A DNA stretch of 6,317 nt from an uncultured Actinomycetes bacterium (lineage in GTDB: Bacteria; Actinomycetota; Acidimicrobiia; Acidimicrobiales; RAAP-2). The position numbers and the translations under genes were made by a program. The notes under the pieces were generated by a model, which was not told the DNA's origin, made no database searches, and saw only the letters and a list, made by a program, of their open reading frames with translations. The DNA lies in contig CAIKFN010000152.1 of assembly GCA_903826715.1 (NCBI GenBank), positions 1-6,317 on the forward strand. Reading direction: 5' to 3'. The stretch's first letter is position 1. Every line of letters begins with the position of its first letter. This document shows positions 5,410 through 6,317 of this stretch, piece after piece.

Positions 5410-5441
5410 AAACGACCACCAGCATAAGCCGGTGGTCGTTT
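5410..5441. terminator. Bidirectional intrinsic terminator between pheA and tRNA-Ser
   Basis: AAACGACCACC (5410-5420) and its exact reverse complement (5431-5441) form an 11-bp stem with a 10-base loop, starting five bases after the pheA stop. Reading plus, the tail is a short TTTCT. Reading minus, after the tRNA, the tail is the better TTTTCTTTT run. It therefore probably ends both convergent transcripts and is likely stronger for the typA/tRNA side. Confidence 0.9.
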
Positions 5442-5444
5442 CTA

Positions 5445-5532
5445 TGGCGGAGGGAGTGGGATTTGAACCCACGGTGAGTTGCCCCACGTCGGTTTTCAAG
5501 ACCGGTGCATTCGTCCGCTCTGCCATCCCTCC
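5445..5532 (-). tRNA. tRNA-Ser(UGA), reads UCA codons, CCA encoded
   Basis: The minus strand folds as a class II tRNA of 88 bases including CCA (plus 5445-5447). The acceptor stem pairs GGAGGGA (5526-5532) with TCCCTCC (5449-5455), with discriminator G at 5448. The D-arm is GCA/TGC around a GG-containing loop. The anticodon loop CTTGAAA (5494-5500) has UGA as anticodon (5496-5498). The long serine-type variable arm is a 5-bp stem, GTGGG/CTCAC, closed by a GCAA tetraloop. The T-arm is GTGGG-TTCAAAT-CCCAC. The anticodon stem has only four good pairs: positions 27 and 43 form C-A instead of a pair. It lies 25 bases after the typA stop on the same strand and three bases before the terminator stem, so it could be made by read-through from typA or from its own promoter. 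Confidence 0.97.
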
Positions 5533-5539
5533 GTGGAAG

Positions 5540-5545
5540 ATTCTA
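5540..5545 (-). promoter_or_regulatory. Possible -10 box for tRNA-Ser
   Basis: On the minus strand TAGAAT, identical to the pheA -10 box, sits seven bases before the first base of the mature tRNA, in the 25-base gap after the typA stop. It would start transcription within about one base of the mature 5' end. No recognisable -35 stands 17 bases upstream, so this is tentative. Confidence 0.35.
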
Positions 5546-5557
5546 GTTGAAAAGCGA

Positions 5558-6317
5558 CTACGCCTTTTTGCGAGTGCGAGCGCGCTGTGCTTGGTCCAAG
5601 ATGACTTTACGTAGGCGTACGGATTTCGGTGTTACTTCAACAGATTCGTCTTCAGCAATGAATTCGAGAGCCTGTTCAAGTGAAAGTGTTGTTGGTGGCG
5701 CGATGCGCTCAGTGTTGTCAGAACCAGAAGCACGCATGTTAGTGAGCTTCTTTTCCTTCGTCGGGTTAACGTCCATTTCTTCTGAACGAGCATTTTCTCC
5801 GACAATCATTCCTTCATACACTTCAATACCAGGGCCAACAAATAGAACTCCGCGTTGTTCAAGGTCAAGTAGTGCGTTTCCAGTTGTGAAGCCACGACGG
5901 TCTGCTGCGAGAACACCCTTCTGGCGAAGTCGGATGTCACCAAACCATGGCTCGTAGCCATCAGAGTTTGAGTGCATCATTCCAGCCCCACGAGTTTCAG
6001 TCATGAATTCAGTACGGATACCTACGAGTCCACGAGCTGGAATTCTCCACTCCATGCGGACCCATCCAGTTCCGTGGTTAACCATGTCGAGCATGCTTCC
6101 CTTACGGGTTGCAAGAAGAGTGGTGACGTTTCCAACGAATTCTTCTGGAACGTCAATTGTTACGCGCTCAACTGGCTCGTGAACTTTGCCATTAATTTCG
6201 CGCTTAACAACTTGCGGCTTACCAACAGTGAGCTCGAAGCCTTCGCGACGCATTGTTTCAATAAGAATTGCGAGCTGGAGCTCTCCACGGCCCTGAACTT
6301 CCCATGCGTCAGGACGC
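5558..6317 (-). CDS. typA: Ribosome-associated GTPase TypA/BipA, C-terminal part (5' end outside window)
   Basis: The last 252 residues of TypA/BipA, a translational GTPase of the EF-G family that binds ribosomes and helps 50S assembly and stress or low-temperature growth. The GTPase domain lies outside the window; full proteins are about 600 residues. Reading continues in frame to base 6317, beginning RPDAWEVQGRGELQLAILIE, the EF-G domain III/V junction. The family-specific C-terminal region follows: ATRKGSMLDMVNHGTGWVRMEW, then GLVGIRTEFMTETRG, the FGDIRLRQKGVL block and KEKKLTNMRAS. It ends with a region containing LSLEQALEFIAEDE and VEVTPKSVRLRK and a basic tail RARTRKKA. No frameshift or truncation is seen, and the natural stop is at 5558-5560. 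The tRNA-Ser gene follows 25 bases downstream on the same strand. Confidence 0.95.
   Translation of the reverse strand, partial: RPDAWEVQGRGELQLAILIETMRREGFELTVGKPQVVKREINGKVHEPVERVTIDVPEEFVGNVTTLLATRKGSMLDMVNHGTGWVRMEWRIPARGLVGIRTEFMTETRGAGMMHSNSDGYEPWFGDIRLRQKGVLAADRRGFTTGNALLDLEQRGVLFVGPGIEVYEGMIVGENARSEEMDVNPTKEKKLTNMRASGSDNTERIAPPTTLSLEQALEFIAEDESVEVTPKSVRLRKVILDQAQRARTRKKA

Noticed and set aside
5432..5614. Plus-strand open frame beginning MVVSMAEGVGFEPT
   Set aside because: It is the well-known false gene that arises from reading the antisense of a tRNA; the GVGFEPT string is the complement of the tRNA-Ser T-arm and acceptor stem.
5547..5957. 136-residue plus-strand open frame opposite typA
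   Set aside because: Serine- and arginine-rich shadow of the strongly conserved typA frame, with no ribosome site or recognisable domain.
1..6317. Search for a mobile element, CRISPR array, toxin-antitoxin pair or other new multi-gene system
   Set aside because: No transposase, integrase, regular spaced repeats, terminal repeats around the tRNA or small paired genes were seen; every long frame is accounted for by a known housekeeping or metabolic family.

Overview
The window looks like ordinary chromosomal DNA from a compact, moderate-GC actinobacterium (GC a little under half, judged by eye). A planktonic lineage, such as an acidimicrobial or nanopelagic type, would fit, but that is a guess. 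The grounds are actinobacterial-style protein families (a stand-alone prephenate dehydratase, a DUF3048/YerB protein, TypA with an extended basic tail) and two genes that appear leaderless, with a TANNNT box ending exactly six bases before the ATG and no ribosome binding site. I see no phage, insertion sequence, CRISPR array or defence genes. Layout, left to right: a possible 3' end of an unknown gene (1-77) runs into a GNAT acetyltransferase (70-528). That is followed four bases later by a membrane-anchored DUF3048 protein (533-1531). Its stop codon overlaps, tail to tail, the stop of an SRPBCC-fold protein on the minus strand (1521-1952). An 83-base divergent gap leads to an agmatinase-family ureohydrolase (2036-3046), whose stop again overlaps the end of a minus-strand group II PLP amino-acid decarboxylase (3043-4410). 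A short divergent promoter region separates the decarboxylase from pheA, prephenate dehydratase (4500-5405). A symmetric terminator (5410-5441) serves both pheA and, from the other side, a tRNA-Ser(UGA) gene (5445-5532, minus) lying 25 bases downstream of the typA stop (typA 5558 to beyond 6317, minus, 5' end missing). How the genes work together: PheA makes phenylpyruvate, the precursor of phenylalanine. The divergent decarboxylase belongs to the family that decarboxylates aromatic (and some other) amino acids, so the two could lie at opposite ends of one aromatic amino-acid economy. Their -35 boxes abut and a 9-bp perfect inverted repeat straddles both promoters, which makes shared control the most interesting regulatory idea here. 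The ureohydrolase would give urea plus an amine or amino acid, but no arginine decarboxylase is visible. The most unusual bare-sequence feature is a perfect 12-bp inverted repeat with a 3-base loop inside the SRPBCC coding sequence. I found no convincing new multi-gene system.
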